From DATMXS01 sp050260275 (lineage in GTDB: Bacteria; Acidobacteriota; Terriglobia; Bryobacterales; Bryobacteraceae), in the NCBI GenBank assembly GCA_050260275.1, contig JBLNBX010000215.1, forward strand, positions 1-23,811: DNA of 23,811 nucleotides, read 5' to 3'. Positions within the stretch are counted from its first letter, which is position 1; every line of letters begins with the position of its first letter. Positions 15,403 through 22,496 of this stretch are shown piece by piece. The notes beneath the pieces were generated by a model, which saw only the letters and a list, made by a program, of their open reading frames with translations, was not told the DNA's origin and made no database searches. Position numbers and translations under genes: made by a program.

Positions 15403-16701
15403 CTAAAAGGCGCTGACCTCTGCGGGCGCGGCGTGTTCGACGGCAAGGATTGTTTTTGCGACGCGCTTGGCGAGCGCGACTATAGTCAGTATCTGCGGCG
15501 CTCCCAGTGCGCGCGGCAGCAGCGAGGCGTCCGCGACCCAAACGTTGTCCGGCAATCCGGCGGGATGAAGGTTGCAGGACGTGAGCGGCACTGTGCCGGC
15601 CGGATGGCCGGCGTTTAGGGTGCCAAGGACGCTCGCTTTCGCGCCGAAGCGGTCGAGTATCTCGCGCGCGAGGGCAAGAGCTTCATCGAGCGTGCGGCGG
15701 TCCGCTTCTGTGAGCTTCTTGTCGATCTTCTTGCCGAGCACCACGCCTTCGCTCGCATCTGCGAGCTTCACCATAAGAACGAGCGTGTGGCGCGCCGCGT
15801 GCCGCCACTCGCGGTTGAACAGGAAACTGAGCAGGTCGAAGTAGGGCGCGATCATGTATCCGGGCCGCTCAACGATGAAGGGCAGCGGGATCTCATTGCA
15901 CTGGAGCGCGTCAGGCCACTCGGCCGCGATGCACAGCACCGGATCGACTGTCAGGCGCGGCTCGGCATGCAAGCCCGTGTTCCCGAGAATGGCCGCGGTG
16001 CCGATGCCGCCGGCCGCGAGCACAACGACATCGGCGGGGAAAAACCGCCGCATCAGTCCGAAGCGCGCGTGAACGCCTCTCGCGGTTCCCTCCCTGATCT
16101 CGATGCGCTCCACCGGGCAGCCGGTGAGGACGCGGGCGCCGGCCGCGCATGCTTCCTCTATGTAGCGGCGGCTGTCCCATTTCGCCGCGTTCCCACACCC
16201 CATCACGCACCGGCCGCATAACTTACATCGCTCGGGATCCACCATCTTCGGGGCGGGTTGCGGATCGAGGCGCATCTCCTCGCAGATTTCGAAGAGGCGG
16301 CGCGTGGAAGGCAGCCACTTTCTGGAGTGTCCGGTGTTAACGGGAATCTCGCGCGCGACCTCCTCGAACTCCTCGTCGAGGTCGATGCCCAGCGCCTTGA
16401 GATCCTGGTCGCGGCGCATGGCGGTTCCGGTGCTGATGGTTGTGCTTCCGCCAAGACCCGTGCCAGTTACGACGACCATGCCATCCGTCTTGCGGACGCG
16501 CATAGACGGGAAGAACATCTGTATCTGGCGCTCATCGAGGAAGATGTGCGCGGCCTTAAGCCATTCGAGGCAGGAAAGAGCCGTAGGGAAGGGGCGGAAA
16601 TTGCCGCCGGCTTCGAGTATGGTAACGTCGAAGCGCCCCGCGAGTTCCCGCGCAACGGTGGCGCCTCCGGCTCCGCTCCCAACCACGACCGCGCGCTTCA
16701 T
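15403..16701 (-). CDS. GMC-type FAD oxidoreductase with a ferredoxin-like Cys motif
   Basis: This is a flavin-dependent oxidoreductase of the GMC (glucose-methanol-choline) superfamily. The N terminus MKRAVVVGSGAGGATVAREL is the FAD-binding GxGxxG loop, followed by VTILEAGG and the TGTGLGGSTTISTGT motif near residues 79-93. The C terminus has HPAGTVPLTSCNL and VWVADASLLPRALGAPQILTIVALAKR, the family's substrate and FAD-contact region. Between them is Cys159-x2-Cys162-x2-Cys165-x3-Cys169 (CKLCGRCVMGCG), a classic [4Fe-4S] pattern unusual for the family. At 432 residues it is shorter than most GMC enzymes. The ATG at 16701 shares its A with the TGA of the upstream gene, and GGAGG lies seven bases before it. 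The substrate is unknown; sugar, alcohol or lipid are all possible. Confidence 0.88.
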   Translation of the reverse strand: MKRAVVVGSGAGGATVARELAGRFDVTILEAGGNFRPFPTALSCLEWLKAAHIFLDERQIQMFFPSMRVRKTDGMVVVTGTGLGGSTTISTGTAMRRDQDLKALGIDLDEEFEEVAREIPVNTGHSRKWLPSTRRLFEICEEMRLDPQPAPKMVDPERCKLCGRCVMGCGNAAKWDSRRYIEEACAAGARVLTGCPVERIEIREGTARGVHARFGLMRRFFPADVVVLAAGGIGTAAILGNTGLHAEPRLTVDPVLCIAAEWPDALQCNEIPLPFIVERPGYMIAPYFDLLSFLFNREWRHAARHTLVLMVKLADASEGVVLGKKIDKKLTEADRRTLDEALALAREILDRFGAKASVLGTLNAGHPAGTVPLTSCNLHPAGLPDNVWVADASLLPRALGAPQILTIVALAKRVAKTILAVEHAAPAEVSAF

Positions 16702-17174
16702 CAGGCTGCCTCCAGTCGGCCGCGGCAAGTTTCGCAGCATTCGGTAATACGGCCGGTGAAAATCATGCGGAACCCGGTGAGGCCACAGATGAGCCCACGG
16801 TCGAGCGCGGAGACAAACCTGTACACCGGCGCTGAGTAACATCGGGCGAACCAACACCGCGAGATGACAGACTCATTGCCGCGGGCCCTGAAATCGATCC
16901 CCAGCGAGCGGTAGGCGATGCGGGCCAGATGCAGAGCCGCGCGCTCGCTATCCGCACGGGCGCGCCTCCGAAGTTCGCGGCCGAACGTGAACGCGCCGCG
17001 GTGAAGAAGGCGCTCGGGCTCGGGATCGCCTTCGCGGAGAGCGCGTAAGGCGTGCTCGCACGTGAAAGCTGCAAACTGCGCCAGGCGGTCGCGAATTGGA
17101 AAGAGGCGCTCGAGACCCCAACTCTTCAGCCGTCGAGGCGTCCAGAGTCCGAGCAATGCGACGCGGGTGCTCAT
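16701..17174 (-). CDS. Hypothetical Cys-containing protein, 157 aa
   Basis: I cannot name this protein. It is Arg-rich throughout the first two thirds (HRGAFTFGRELRRRARADSE), with short helices and no clear signal peptide or membrane span. The C-terminal 60 residues contain ESVISRCWFARCYSAPVYRF, ALDRGLICGLTG, and a closing ITECCETCRGRLE, giving a cysteine/arginine-rich tail. The spacing loosely recalls L-2-amino-thiazoline-carboxylate hydrolase (ATC_hydrolase)-type C termini, where a Gly-x-x-Cys ends the domain, but this is a weak resemblance. Its ATG at 17174 overlaps the preceding gene's stop by four bases and its stop shares one base with the oxidoreductase start. Such tight coupling to a flavo-iron-sulfur oxidoreductase suggests the two proteins act together, perhaps as a complex. 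Confidence 0.75.
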   Translation of the reverse strand: MSTRVALLGLWTPRRLKSWGLERLFPIRDRLAQFAAFTCEHALRALREGDPEPERLLHRGAFTFGRELRRRARADSERAALHLARIAYRSLGIDFRARGNESVISRCWFARCYSAPVYRFVSALDRGLICGLTGFRMIFTGRITECCETCRGRLEAA

Positions 17175-17521
17175 AGCCGGCCTTGCGGCGCTGCTGCGCC
17201 GTACAGGCTCTCGATCACGTCATGGTACCTCCGCGCAACTACTGCGCGCTTGAGTTTCTGGTTGGACGCCAGCTCCTCGGGCGCCGCTCCTGCGCCGGCC
17301 CAGCGCCGAAACCGTTCCGGCTCAGCAGGTTGCGCGTTGACAGCGGCGATGCTGCCGTCCAGGACGCGGCCGGCCGCGTTCAGCATCGGACTCGTATTCA
17401 CGGCCGCCGGGCCGGGCAACGCGCGGAAGTCTTCGATGGTCGCGAGCAGACGCGCTTCGGCGCCACTGTGTTCCGCGCCACTACAACTTGCTAACAGAAC
17501 GCGCGGCGCCGAAAGTTTCAT
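17171..17521 (-). CDS. Hypothetical protein, 116 aa, first gene of the GMC/tld run
   Basis: No family is recognised. The product is 116 residues and rich in Ala, with two cysteines only (none in the C-terminal half beyond Cys13). The N-terminal LLASCSGAEHSGAEARLLATIEDF is followed by a Pro/Ala/Asn-containing middle (PMLNAAGRVLDGSIAAVNAQP) and a helical, basic C terminus (NQKLKRAVVARRYHDVIESLYG). There is no convincing signal peptide or membrane helix. Its ATG at 17521 has only a weak AAAG site, but a good promoter ends 38 bases upstream. The stop overlaps the next start as ATGA. Position suggests a small accessory protein of the GMC oxidoreductase module. Confidence 0.7.
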   Translation of the reverse strand: MKLSAPRVLLASCSGAEHSGAEARLLATIEDFRALPGPAAVNTSPMLNAAGRVLDGSIAAVNAQPAEPERFRRWAGAGAAPEELASNQKLKRAVVARRYHDVIESLYGAAAPQGRL

Positions 17522-17885
17522 GAGTAACTTTCTGTAAGCGGGAAAATGATCTTGCTCCAGTATAATCAGCGTGCAATAGACTGGAAAGCTTTTCTAACAA
17601 TACTTGCCACCGCTCCAGTGGCGGGCAGCTTCGAGCCGTTCGGCGCAGACCCCAATTTCGAAATCATCGAGACCGTCAAACACGGTGGTAAGACTGCCGT
17701 TTCCGGGTCACGCTGGCGAAAGCATAGCCATTGCCGGGTGGTCTAGCTTAAGCTTTGCGCACGCCGGCTCGCAACTTCTCGCAGGGCTGATCCGAAGATC
17801 GCCCACAGGCGCAGGCCGCGGCATGGCTCCGGAGCCGTGCGGCTCAGCGCCGCCCAGCTCCATCGCCGAAGGCTACGGCGGGCCG
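17522..17885. other. Intergenic region between the GMC run and dnaB
   Basis: This 364-base stretch holds the promoter at 17559-17587. I see no convincing gene: the plus-strand frame at 17546-17746 has a poor ribosome-binding site and an unremarkable translation. At 17825-17845 a perfect 12-bp palindrome GGCTCCGGAGCC runs into a second arm GGCTC, giving alternative hairpins that could lie at the 3' end of the dnaB transcript; there is no T-run. A further hairpin, GCCAC with GTGGC, lies near 17605-17625. Nothing else is recognised. Confidence 0.6.
17559..17587 (-). promoter_or_regulatory. Sigma-70-like promoter of the GMC/tldD/tldE run
   Basis: On the minus strand a TTTCCA -35 box (17582-17587) and a TATACT -10 box (17559-17564) are separated by exactly 17 bases. 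Predicted transcription would begin near 17552, leaving a leader of about 30 bases before the ATG at 17521. The -10 box matches the consensus at five of six positions and the -35 at four. The surrounding AT-rich stretch stands out in this GC-rich window. Confidence 0.55.
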
Positions 17886-19268
17886 CTATTCCTCGTCGTC
17901 TTCCGGACCGGACGGAGGCGGCTCGCCGACGTCGGTGGCCGGGTTCTCGAACTTCGTGTAGTCCTTGATGAACACAAGGTTCACGATGCCGGTAGGGCCG
18001 TTGCGCTGCTTGGCGATGATAACCTCGGCCTGACCGCGCAGGTCCGCCCGGTTCTGCTGGTAGACTTCGGGGCGAAAGATGAACGCCACGAGATCCGCGT
18101 CCTGCTCGATGCTGCCGGATTCGCGAAGGTCGCTCAACTGCGGGCGTTTGTCATCGCGCATCTCAGGGGCGCGGCTGAGCTGCGAGAGCGCGATTATCGG
18201 CGCTTCGATTTCTTTCGACAACAGCTTCAGCCCGCGCGAGAGCGCGCTCACTTCCTGCACGCGGTTTTCGTAGCGTCCGCGCCCGGTCATGAGTTGAAGA
18301 TAGTCGACCACGACCAGCCCGACCCCGCGCTCCGCCTTGAGCCGCCGCAGTTTCGCGTGCATATCCATGAGGTTTATTGAGGCGGTGTCGTCTATAAACA
18401 GAGGGGCCGCAGTGAGGCGCGATGCCGCGCTCATCAGTTCGCGGCGCTCGCGTTCGTTCAGGAAGCCGGTGCGGAACTTGTGCTGGTTCACGCGCGCAAC
18501 GGCGCAGATCATGCGCGTCAACAGAGACTCGGCCGACATTTCGAGCGAGAACAGCGCAACGGGCTGAGGCTCTTTCGCGAGGACTATGTGCTGCGCGATG
18601 TTCAACGCGAGTGCGGTCTTGCCCATGGCCGGGCGCGCGGCGATGATGATCAGCTCGCCGGCGCGCATACCGCCAGTCAGCTCGTCGAACTTCATGAAGC
18701 CGGTGCCGAGGCCCTTGATGCGGTTGGCTGGATCGAGAAACGCATTGATGCCCTGCGCGCGGTCGATGATCTGCTGCGGAGTGGCGAGCGCGGCGCGCGA
18801 GTCGTCGTCGCTCAGCTTCAGCAGCGCCTCTTCGGCGCCCGCGAGGATGTCGGCCGCCGCGTCGCCGCCCGCCATGCAGCGGTCGATCAGGTTCTGAGCG
18901 GACCAGATGATGCGGCGGAGCTGCGCCTTCTCCTTCACGATGCGCACGTAAGCGTCTATGTTGCTCGTGCGCGGCAGCCCATCTTCGAGCGAGAGCAGGT
19001 ATCCGAGCCCGTCACAGGATTCGAGCTGGCCCTGCCGCATCAGCTCTTCTGCAACCGTGACGCGATCGATCTTCTCACCGCGGTCCTGCAGTTCGCTCAT
19101 CCGCAGGTAGATGCGCCGGTGCTTCTCGAGGCTGAAGTCGTCCGCGGTCAGGACGCCTGCCACCTGGACGAATAGAGACTCGTCCAGCATGATCGCCCCC
19201 AGCACGAAGCGCTCCGCTTCCGGGTTCGAGGGGAGATTCTTATCCAGGGAGGTCTCAGCCGCCGCCAT
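17886..19268 (-). CDS. dnaB: Replicative DNA helicase
   Basis: DnaB is the hexameric 5'-to-3' helicase that opens the replication fork. The N-terminal domain covers about residues 10-115 (PSNPEAERFVLGAIMLDESLF). The C-terminal RecA-like domain starts near 185 (GTGFMKFDELTGGMRAGELIIIAARP) with Walker A ARPAMGKTALAL (Lys217, Thr218), SLEMSAESLLTRM and Walker B VVVDYLQLM at about 319-327, then ALSQLSRAPE and DLRESGSIEQDADLVAFIFRPE. The 460-residue length is normal and there is no intein insertion. AGAGGA lies five bases before the ATG at 19268. The typical rplI or alr neighbours are absent from this window; the gene looks monocistronic. An acidic GPEDDEE tail ends the protein. Confidence 0.96.
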   Translation of the reverse strand: MAAAETSLDKNLPSNPEAERFVLGAIMLDESLFVQVAGVLTADDFSLEKHRRIYLRMSELQDRGEKIDRVTVAEELMRQGQLESCDGLGYLLSLEDGLPRTSNIDAYVRIVKEKAQLRRIIWSAQNLIDRCMAGGDAAADILAGAEEALLKLSDDDSRAALATPQQIIDRAQGINAFLDPANRIKGLGTGFMKFDELTGGMRAGELIIIAARPAMGKTALALNIAQHIVLAKEPQPVALFSLEMSAESLLTRMICAVARVNQHKFRTGFLNERERRELMSAASRLTAAPLFIDDTASINLMDMHAKLRRLKAERGVGLVVVDYLQLMTGRGRYENRVQEVSALSRGLKLLSKEIEAPIIALSQLSRAPEMRDDKRPQLSDLRESGSIEQDADLVAFIFRPEVYQQNRADLRGQAEVIIAKQRNGPTGIVNLVFIKDYTKFENPATDVGEPPPSGPEDDEE

Positions 19269-19336
19269 GAGGATCCTCTATTGAACCGAACACGGACGCA
19301 CGTTACAACCCGTCCAGGTAACGCTTAAATATGAGT

Positions 19337-19394
19337 CGCTTGCGCCTGTGCAAAACCACGCCTCGCACACATAGCGCGGCGCCATGCGCAAGCG
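19337..19394. repeat. Spaced 9-bp inverted repeat upstream of dnaB
   Basis: CGCTTGCGC at 19337-19345 is the exact reverse complement of GCGCAAGCG at 19386-19394. The 40-base spacing is long for a hairpin but fits two protein-binding half sites or a weak cruciform. It sits 69-126 bases before the dnaB start and could be regulatory. GC-rich palindromes of this length can also arise by chance. Confidence 0.35.
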
Positions 19395-19481
19395 CCTCAG
19401 GTTATTGCGGTTGAGTGCCGCATCCAAAGCCCACTCACACTTTTTCCACACGACAAAACCGCCCTGTTATGTTTATACTTC

Positions 19482-19510
19482 GAATCCGGCCGCGCGGAAA
19501 ATCCGGATTC
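19482..19510 (-). terminator. 8-bp hairpin downstream of hypF
   Basis: GAATCCGG (19482-19489) and CCGGATTC (19503-19510) form a perfect stem around a 13-base loop. It lies 58 bases beyond the hypF stop, so it could end the hydrogenase transcript. There is no T-run on the minus strand after it, which lowers confidence. Confidence 0.35.
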
Positions 19511-19520
19511 TCCCCGAGCC

Positions 19521-19540
19521 GCGGCGTCGAGCGGCGTCGA
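19521..19540. repeat. 10-bp perfect tandem duplication
   Basis: GCGGCGTCGA occurs twice head to tail in the gap just after the hypF stop. The unit is about one helical turn. No function is evident. Confidence 0.6.
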
Positions 19541-19567
19541 ATTGTGGGATGTGAACACCACTCGCGA

Positions 19568-21799
19568 TCAGGCGGCGCCCGCTATGACCGCCTGCCCCAA
19601 AGCGATGCCGCCATCGTTCGCAGGCACGCGCTGGTGCGTGAAAACCGCAAAACCGCGGGCATCCAGGAGCCGCGAGGCGCGCTCGACGAGGTACCCATTC
19701 TGGAAAACACCGCCGCTGAGGCACACCTGCCGCACGCCGGAGCTTTCGGCCACCTCAACGATCCAGTTCGCGAGCGCATTGTGAAAGCGCGCGGCGATCA
19801 GCGCGGGTGCGGCGCCGGCGCGGGCGTCGGATTCGACGCAGCCAATCAGCTCCGCCCAGTCCCCGCCGGGAAGCGGGTAGGCGTCATCGGTCTCGAGGCC
19901 GTCGATGGCGCGCTCGAGCAGCATGGCGGCCTGGCCTTCGAACAGGCTCTCGCGCGCGATGCCGGCAAGCGCGGAAACAGCGTCGAACAGACGCCCGACA
20001 CTGGACGTGAGCGGCGAGTTGACTCCGCGCTCGAGCATTCGCGCGATCACGGGAGGCGTGCCGTCCTTGAGCCCGACGGCCCACCGCAGGGCGGCGGCGG
20101 TGCGCCAGCCCTCCTTGACCGCGGCCTCGCCCCCGGGCAGGCGGAACTGCCTGAGGTGCGCGATGCGGTCGTAACGTCCATCCGCAACCAGGAAGAACTC
20201 GCCGCCCCAGACACTGCCGTCAAGGCCGTAGCCGGTGCCGTCCCAGCCAACGCCGAGATACGGCCCGCGCACGTCGTTCTCGGCGGCGCAGGCTGCAACG
20301 TGCGCCTGGTGATGCTGGACGCGAATGGCCGGCAGCCCCTGCGAGAGCGCCCAGCGCGTCGATGCGTAATCCGGGTGCAGATCGCAGGCTACCGCGGCGG
20401 GCGAAAAGCGGTACAGCCTGCACAGGTCCTCGATGGCGCGTTCGAAAGCCCGGCGGGCCTCGTGCGTGTCGAGGTCGCCAATGTGCTGGCTAAGGAAGAC
20501 CTGACGCCCGGCGGCAATTGCGACCGTGTTTTTCAGGTGCGGGCCCACGGCCAGCACCGGCCGCAGCGGGTTGGGCACGCGCACGGGCAGCGGCGCATAG
20601 CCTCGGGCGCGCCGCACGACGCTCTCGCGGCCGCGCATGACGCGCACGACGGAGTCATCTACAGGCCGCGCGATGGGCCGGTCGTGCATGACGAATACGC
20701 CGGCGATGCCGGCGAGCCGCTCGCGGGCTTCCCCGTTCTCGATGGCAATCGGTTCGTCGCTCAGATTACCGCTGGTGGCGACTATCGGGTGCGGGAAGGC
20801 GCGCATCAGCAGGTGGTGTAGCGGCGAGTACGGCAGCATGATGCCGATGTACGGGGAGTTGTGGGCGACGTTGGTTGCGATGCCGGGCGCGGTGTCCGCC
20901 CCGCCGCGCGGGCGCAGGAGCACGATGGGCGCGGCGGCCGAGCGGAGCACGCGTTCCTCATCCGGCGATAGCTCCGCGCAGGCGCGAACCGAATCGGCAT
21001 CGGGCAGCATCAGCGCGAACGGCTTCTCCTCGCGGCGCTTGAGGCGGCGCAGGCGCGCGACAGCGGCTTCGTTGCGGGCGTCTACGAGCAGTTGAAAACC
21101 GCCGATGCCCTTCAGTGCGACGATCTCCCCGCGCGCGAGAGCGGAGGCGGCATCACGGATGGCGGGGTTCCCGACGGAGTACGACTCGGGCGTCTCGTCC
21201 GGCGCTGGCGTGCCCTGGAGTTGCGCACTGTCTGCCCGCTCGACTGCCAGCCGCGGCCCGCACACCGGGCACGCGTTCGGTTGCGCGTGGAAACGGCGGT
21301 CCGATGGTTGGGTGTACTCCCGCCGGCACGCCGGGCAGAGCGCAAACGACCGCATCGTCGTGTTCGGGCGGTCGTACGGTATGTCGAGGACGATCGAGTA
21401 CCGCGGGCCGCACTGCGTACAGTTCGTGAACGGGTACTCGTGGCGGCGGTTGACCGAATCGAACAGCTCGCGCAGGCACTCGGGGCAGGTGGCGAGGTCC
21501 GGCAGGACCGCGGCGGTGCGCTCCTCAGCAGGGTCGCTCGCGAGTATCTCGAAACGCGAGTAGCCCGCCGGCGCCAGCACGCTGACCTCGCGCGCGAGCA
21601 CCACGGCTGCAGGCGGGCGCTCCCGCTCGAGCCGGTCCAGGAACTCGCCCGTGCGCTCGCCCTCGACCTCGACCACGAGGCCGGCGCTCGAGTTGAGCAC
21701 CGTGCCGTTGAGGCCCAGTTCGGTTGCGAGCCGGTACACGAACGGGCGGAACCCGACCCCCTGCACGGCCCCGTACAGGGCCACGCGCAGCCGCTTCAC
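19568..21799 (-). CDS. hypF: Carbamoyltransferase HypF, hydrogenase maturation
   Basis: HypF makes the thiocarbamoyl donor used by HypE to build the cyanide ligands of [NiFe] hydrogenases. Domains run in the usual order: an acylphosphatase domain at 1-90 with VQGVGFRPF and Arg18; four CxxC pairs at Cys105/108, 127/130, 155/158 and 177/180 forming two zinc fingers; a YrdC-like domain at about 212-395 with LKGIGGFQLL; and a Kae1-like C-terminal domain with HHQAHVAA at 496-503, DGTGYGLDGSVWGGEFF and SGGVFQNGYL. The 743-residue length is standard. The GTG at 21799 overlaps the HypA-like stop as GTGA. HypF sits last in the hydrogenase run, so it probably serves the adjacent enzyme. HypC, HypD, HypE and HypB are not in this window. 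Confidence 0.96.
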   Translation of the reverse strand: MKRLRVALYGAVQGVGFRPFVYRLATELGLNGTVLNSSAGLVVEVEGERTGEFLDRLERERPPAAVVLAREVSVLAPAGYSRFEILASDPAEERTAAVLPDLATCPECLRELFDSVNRRHEYPFTNCTQCGPRYSIVLDIPYDRPNTTMRSFALCPACRREYTQPSDRRFHAQPNACPVCGPRLAVERADSAQLQGTPAPDETPESYSVGNPAIRDAASALARGEIVALKGIGGFQLLVDARNEAAVARLRRLKRREEKPFALMLPDADSVRACAELSPDEERVLRSAAAPIVLLRPRGGADTAPGIATNVAHNSPYIGIMLPYSPLHHLLMRAFPHPIVATSGNLSDEPIAIENGEARERLAGIAGVFVMHDRPIARPVDDSVVRVMRGRESVVRRARGYAPLPVRVPNPLRPVLAVGPHLKNTVAIAAGRQVFLSQHIGDLDTHEARRAFERAIEDLCRLYRFSPAAVACDLHPDYASTRWALSQGLPAIRVQHHQAHVAACAAENDVRGPYLGVGWDGTGYGLDGSVWGGEFFLVADGRYDRIAHLRQFRLPGGEAAVKEGWRTAAALRWAVGLKDGTPPVIARMLERGVNSPLTSSVGRLFDAVSALAGIARESLFEGQAAMLLERAIDGLETDDAYPLPGGDWAELIGCVESDARAGAAPALIAARFHNALANWIVEVAESSGVRQVCLSGGVFQNGYLVERASRLLDARGFAVFTHQRVPANDGGIALGQAVIAGAA

Positions 21800-22059
21800 G
21801 TTTCGATCTCGAGTCCCGTGATGCGGATTGAGCCGGCCTCGGGTTCCAGGGGGTCTTCGGAAACCGTCATTCGCAGCTCGGCGTTCGCGGCCAGTGTGTC
21901 GCGGGCGGCGACTTCGAAGTGTTCGCGCAGATGGCCGGGCTCGATCGCCGCCAGCGCGCCAATAGCCAGGTCGACGGAGACGATTCTCTTCGCGCCGTTC
22001 TCGCGCGCGGCGTCTTCAATCTTGTGGATCAGGTCCTCTATGATTCCGGATTCGTGCAT
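21796..22059 (-). CDS. HypA-like protein lacking the zinc domain, 87 aa
   Basis: HypA inserts nickel into [NiFe] hydrogenases. The N terminus MHESGIIEDLIHKIEDAARE keeps the nickel-binding Met-His-Glu, and VSVDLAIGALAAIEPGHLREHFEVAARDTL matches the rest of the family's N-terminal half. The C-terminal GSIRITGLEIE matches the family's last strand. Between them the zinc finger is missing: the protein has no cysteine at all, whereas typical HypA has two CxxC pairs and about 113 residues. The deletion looks clean and no frameshift is visible in the neighbouring frames. The start lies inside the protease gene by 22 bases and the stop overlaps hypF. It may be a functional short variant that binds nickel without zinc, or a decayed copy. 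Confidence 0.8.
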   Translation of the reverse strand: MHESGIIEDLIHKIEDAARENGAKRIVSVDLAIGALAAIEPGHLREHFEVAARDTLAANAELRMTVSEDPLEPEAGSIRITGLEIET

Positions 22060-22496
22060 CGTTCTGATTCCAGTATGATCCGTTCGGCGACGTGCTCGAC
22101 GGAGCGCGCCACCTCCGGCGTGAGCGCCGCTCCGTGAGCGAACGATGCCGCCTCGATTCCGATGATCGCGAGCGATTCCGGCAGCCGCCCCAGCACGCGC
22201 GCAAGGCCGATTGCCTCGGCCACTCCAAAGCCGTGCGTCCCTGCGCCGGACCCGGCGGGGTTCACGGCGCGCCCGTCCCACTCCAAGACAGTTCCCGCGG
22301 GAGCACCCGTCAGCACGGCGTCGATCAGAATCACGCGCGGCGCGCCTAACCAGGCCTCCATGAGATCCAAGCCGTCGCGCGAGTGCTCGAGGGCCGCGAT
22401 GCCGCGCTCGCGCAGACGCCGGGCCACGAGTATGCCCGCGGCGTCGTCGCCGCGGTCCGGGTTGCCGCAGCCTATGATGAGCGGCGGTGAGCTCAC
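22038..22496 (-). CDS. Hydrogenase maturation protease
   Basis: This endopeptidase removes the C-terminal peptide of the hydrogenase large subunit after nickel insertion. The product is 152 residues, typical for the HycI/HyaD/HybD family. It begins SSPPLIIGCGNPDRGDDAAG, the family's N-terminal loop with Asp17 and Asp18 in the nickel-sensing position. ILIDAV carries Asp59 and GTHGFGVAEA carries His88, the other expected metal ligands. The GTG at 22496 overlaps the large-subunit stop as GTGA, which fixes it as the start; the frame is open further upstream but only as an antisense-like extension. Its target is almost certainly the large subunit encoded just before it, which has the usual DPCxxC...H end and a 12-residue tail. 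Confidence 0.92.
   Translation of the reverse strand: MSSPPLIIGCGNPDRGDDAAGILVARRLRERGIAALEHSRDGLDLMEAWLGAPRVILIDAVLTGAPAGTVLEWDGRAVNPAGSGAGTHGFGVAEAIGLARVLGRLPESLAIIGIEAASFAHGAALTPEVARSVEHVAERIILESERCTNPES

Larger units (their letters stand above)
19269..19567. other. Intergenic region between dnaB and hypF
   Basis: This 299-base stretch must contain the dnaB promoter and the end of the hydrogenase transcript. I see no gene. A weak minus-strand pair, TTGCAC and TATTTA with 16 bases between, lies about 60 bases before dnaB but is not convincing. It holds the inverted repeats at 19337-19394 and 19482-19510 and a 10-bp tandem duplication at 19521-19540, all listed separately. Confidence 0.6.

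Noticed and set aside
12817..15416. Long plus-strand open frames opposite tldE and tldD (12817-13878, 14385-15416)
   Set aside because: Both lie antisense to TldD/TldE, which carry clear motifs; codon bias explains the open frames.
17481..17521. Lipoprotein-like LLASC at the N terminus of the 116-aa protein
   Set aside because: The hydrophobic stretch before the Cys is only four or five residues, too short for a lipoprotein signal.
17546..17746. Plus-strand 66-codon frame in the gap before dnaB
   Set aside because: It has a poor ribosome-binding site, overlaps the promoter of the opposite-strand run and has no recognisable sequence. I treat it as chance.
19269..19278. GAGGATCCTC palindrome over the dnaB ribosome-binding site
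   Set aside because: With no loop it cannot fold as a hairpin, and a 10-base palindrome containing GGATCC can occur by chance.
19456..19479. Plus-strand promoter-like ACGACA and TATACT with 18-base spacing
   Set aside because: No plus-strand gene follows; the sequence beyond is the 3' end of hypF on the other strand.
19479..19487. TTCGAATCC, resembling a tRNA T-loop
   Set aside because: No acceptor, D or anticodon stem can be formed around it, and the flanking inverted repeat explains the sequence.
19415..20821. Long plus-strand open frame (468 codons) opposite hypF
   Set aside because: It is antisense to a clearly recognised HypF. Its Arg/Ala/Gly-rich translation has no family signature and arises from high GC at third codon positions.
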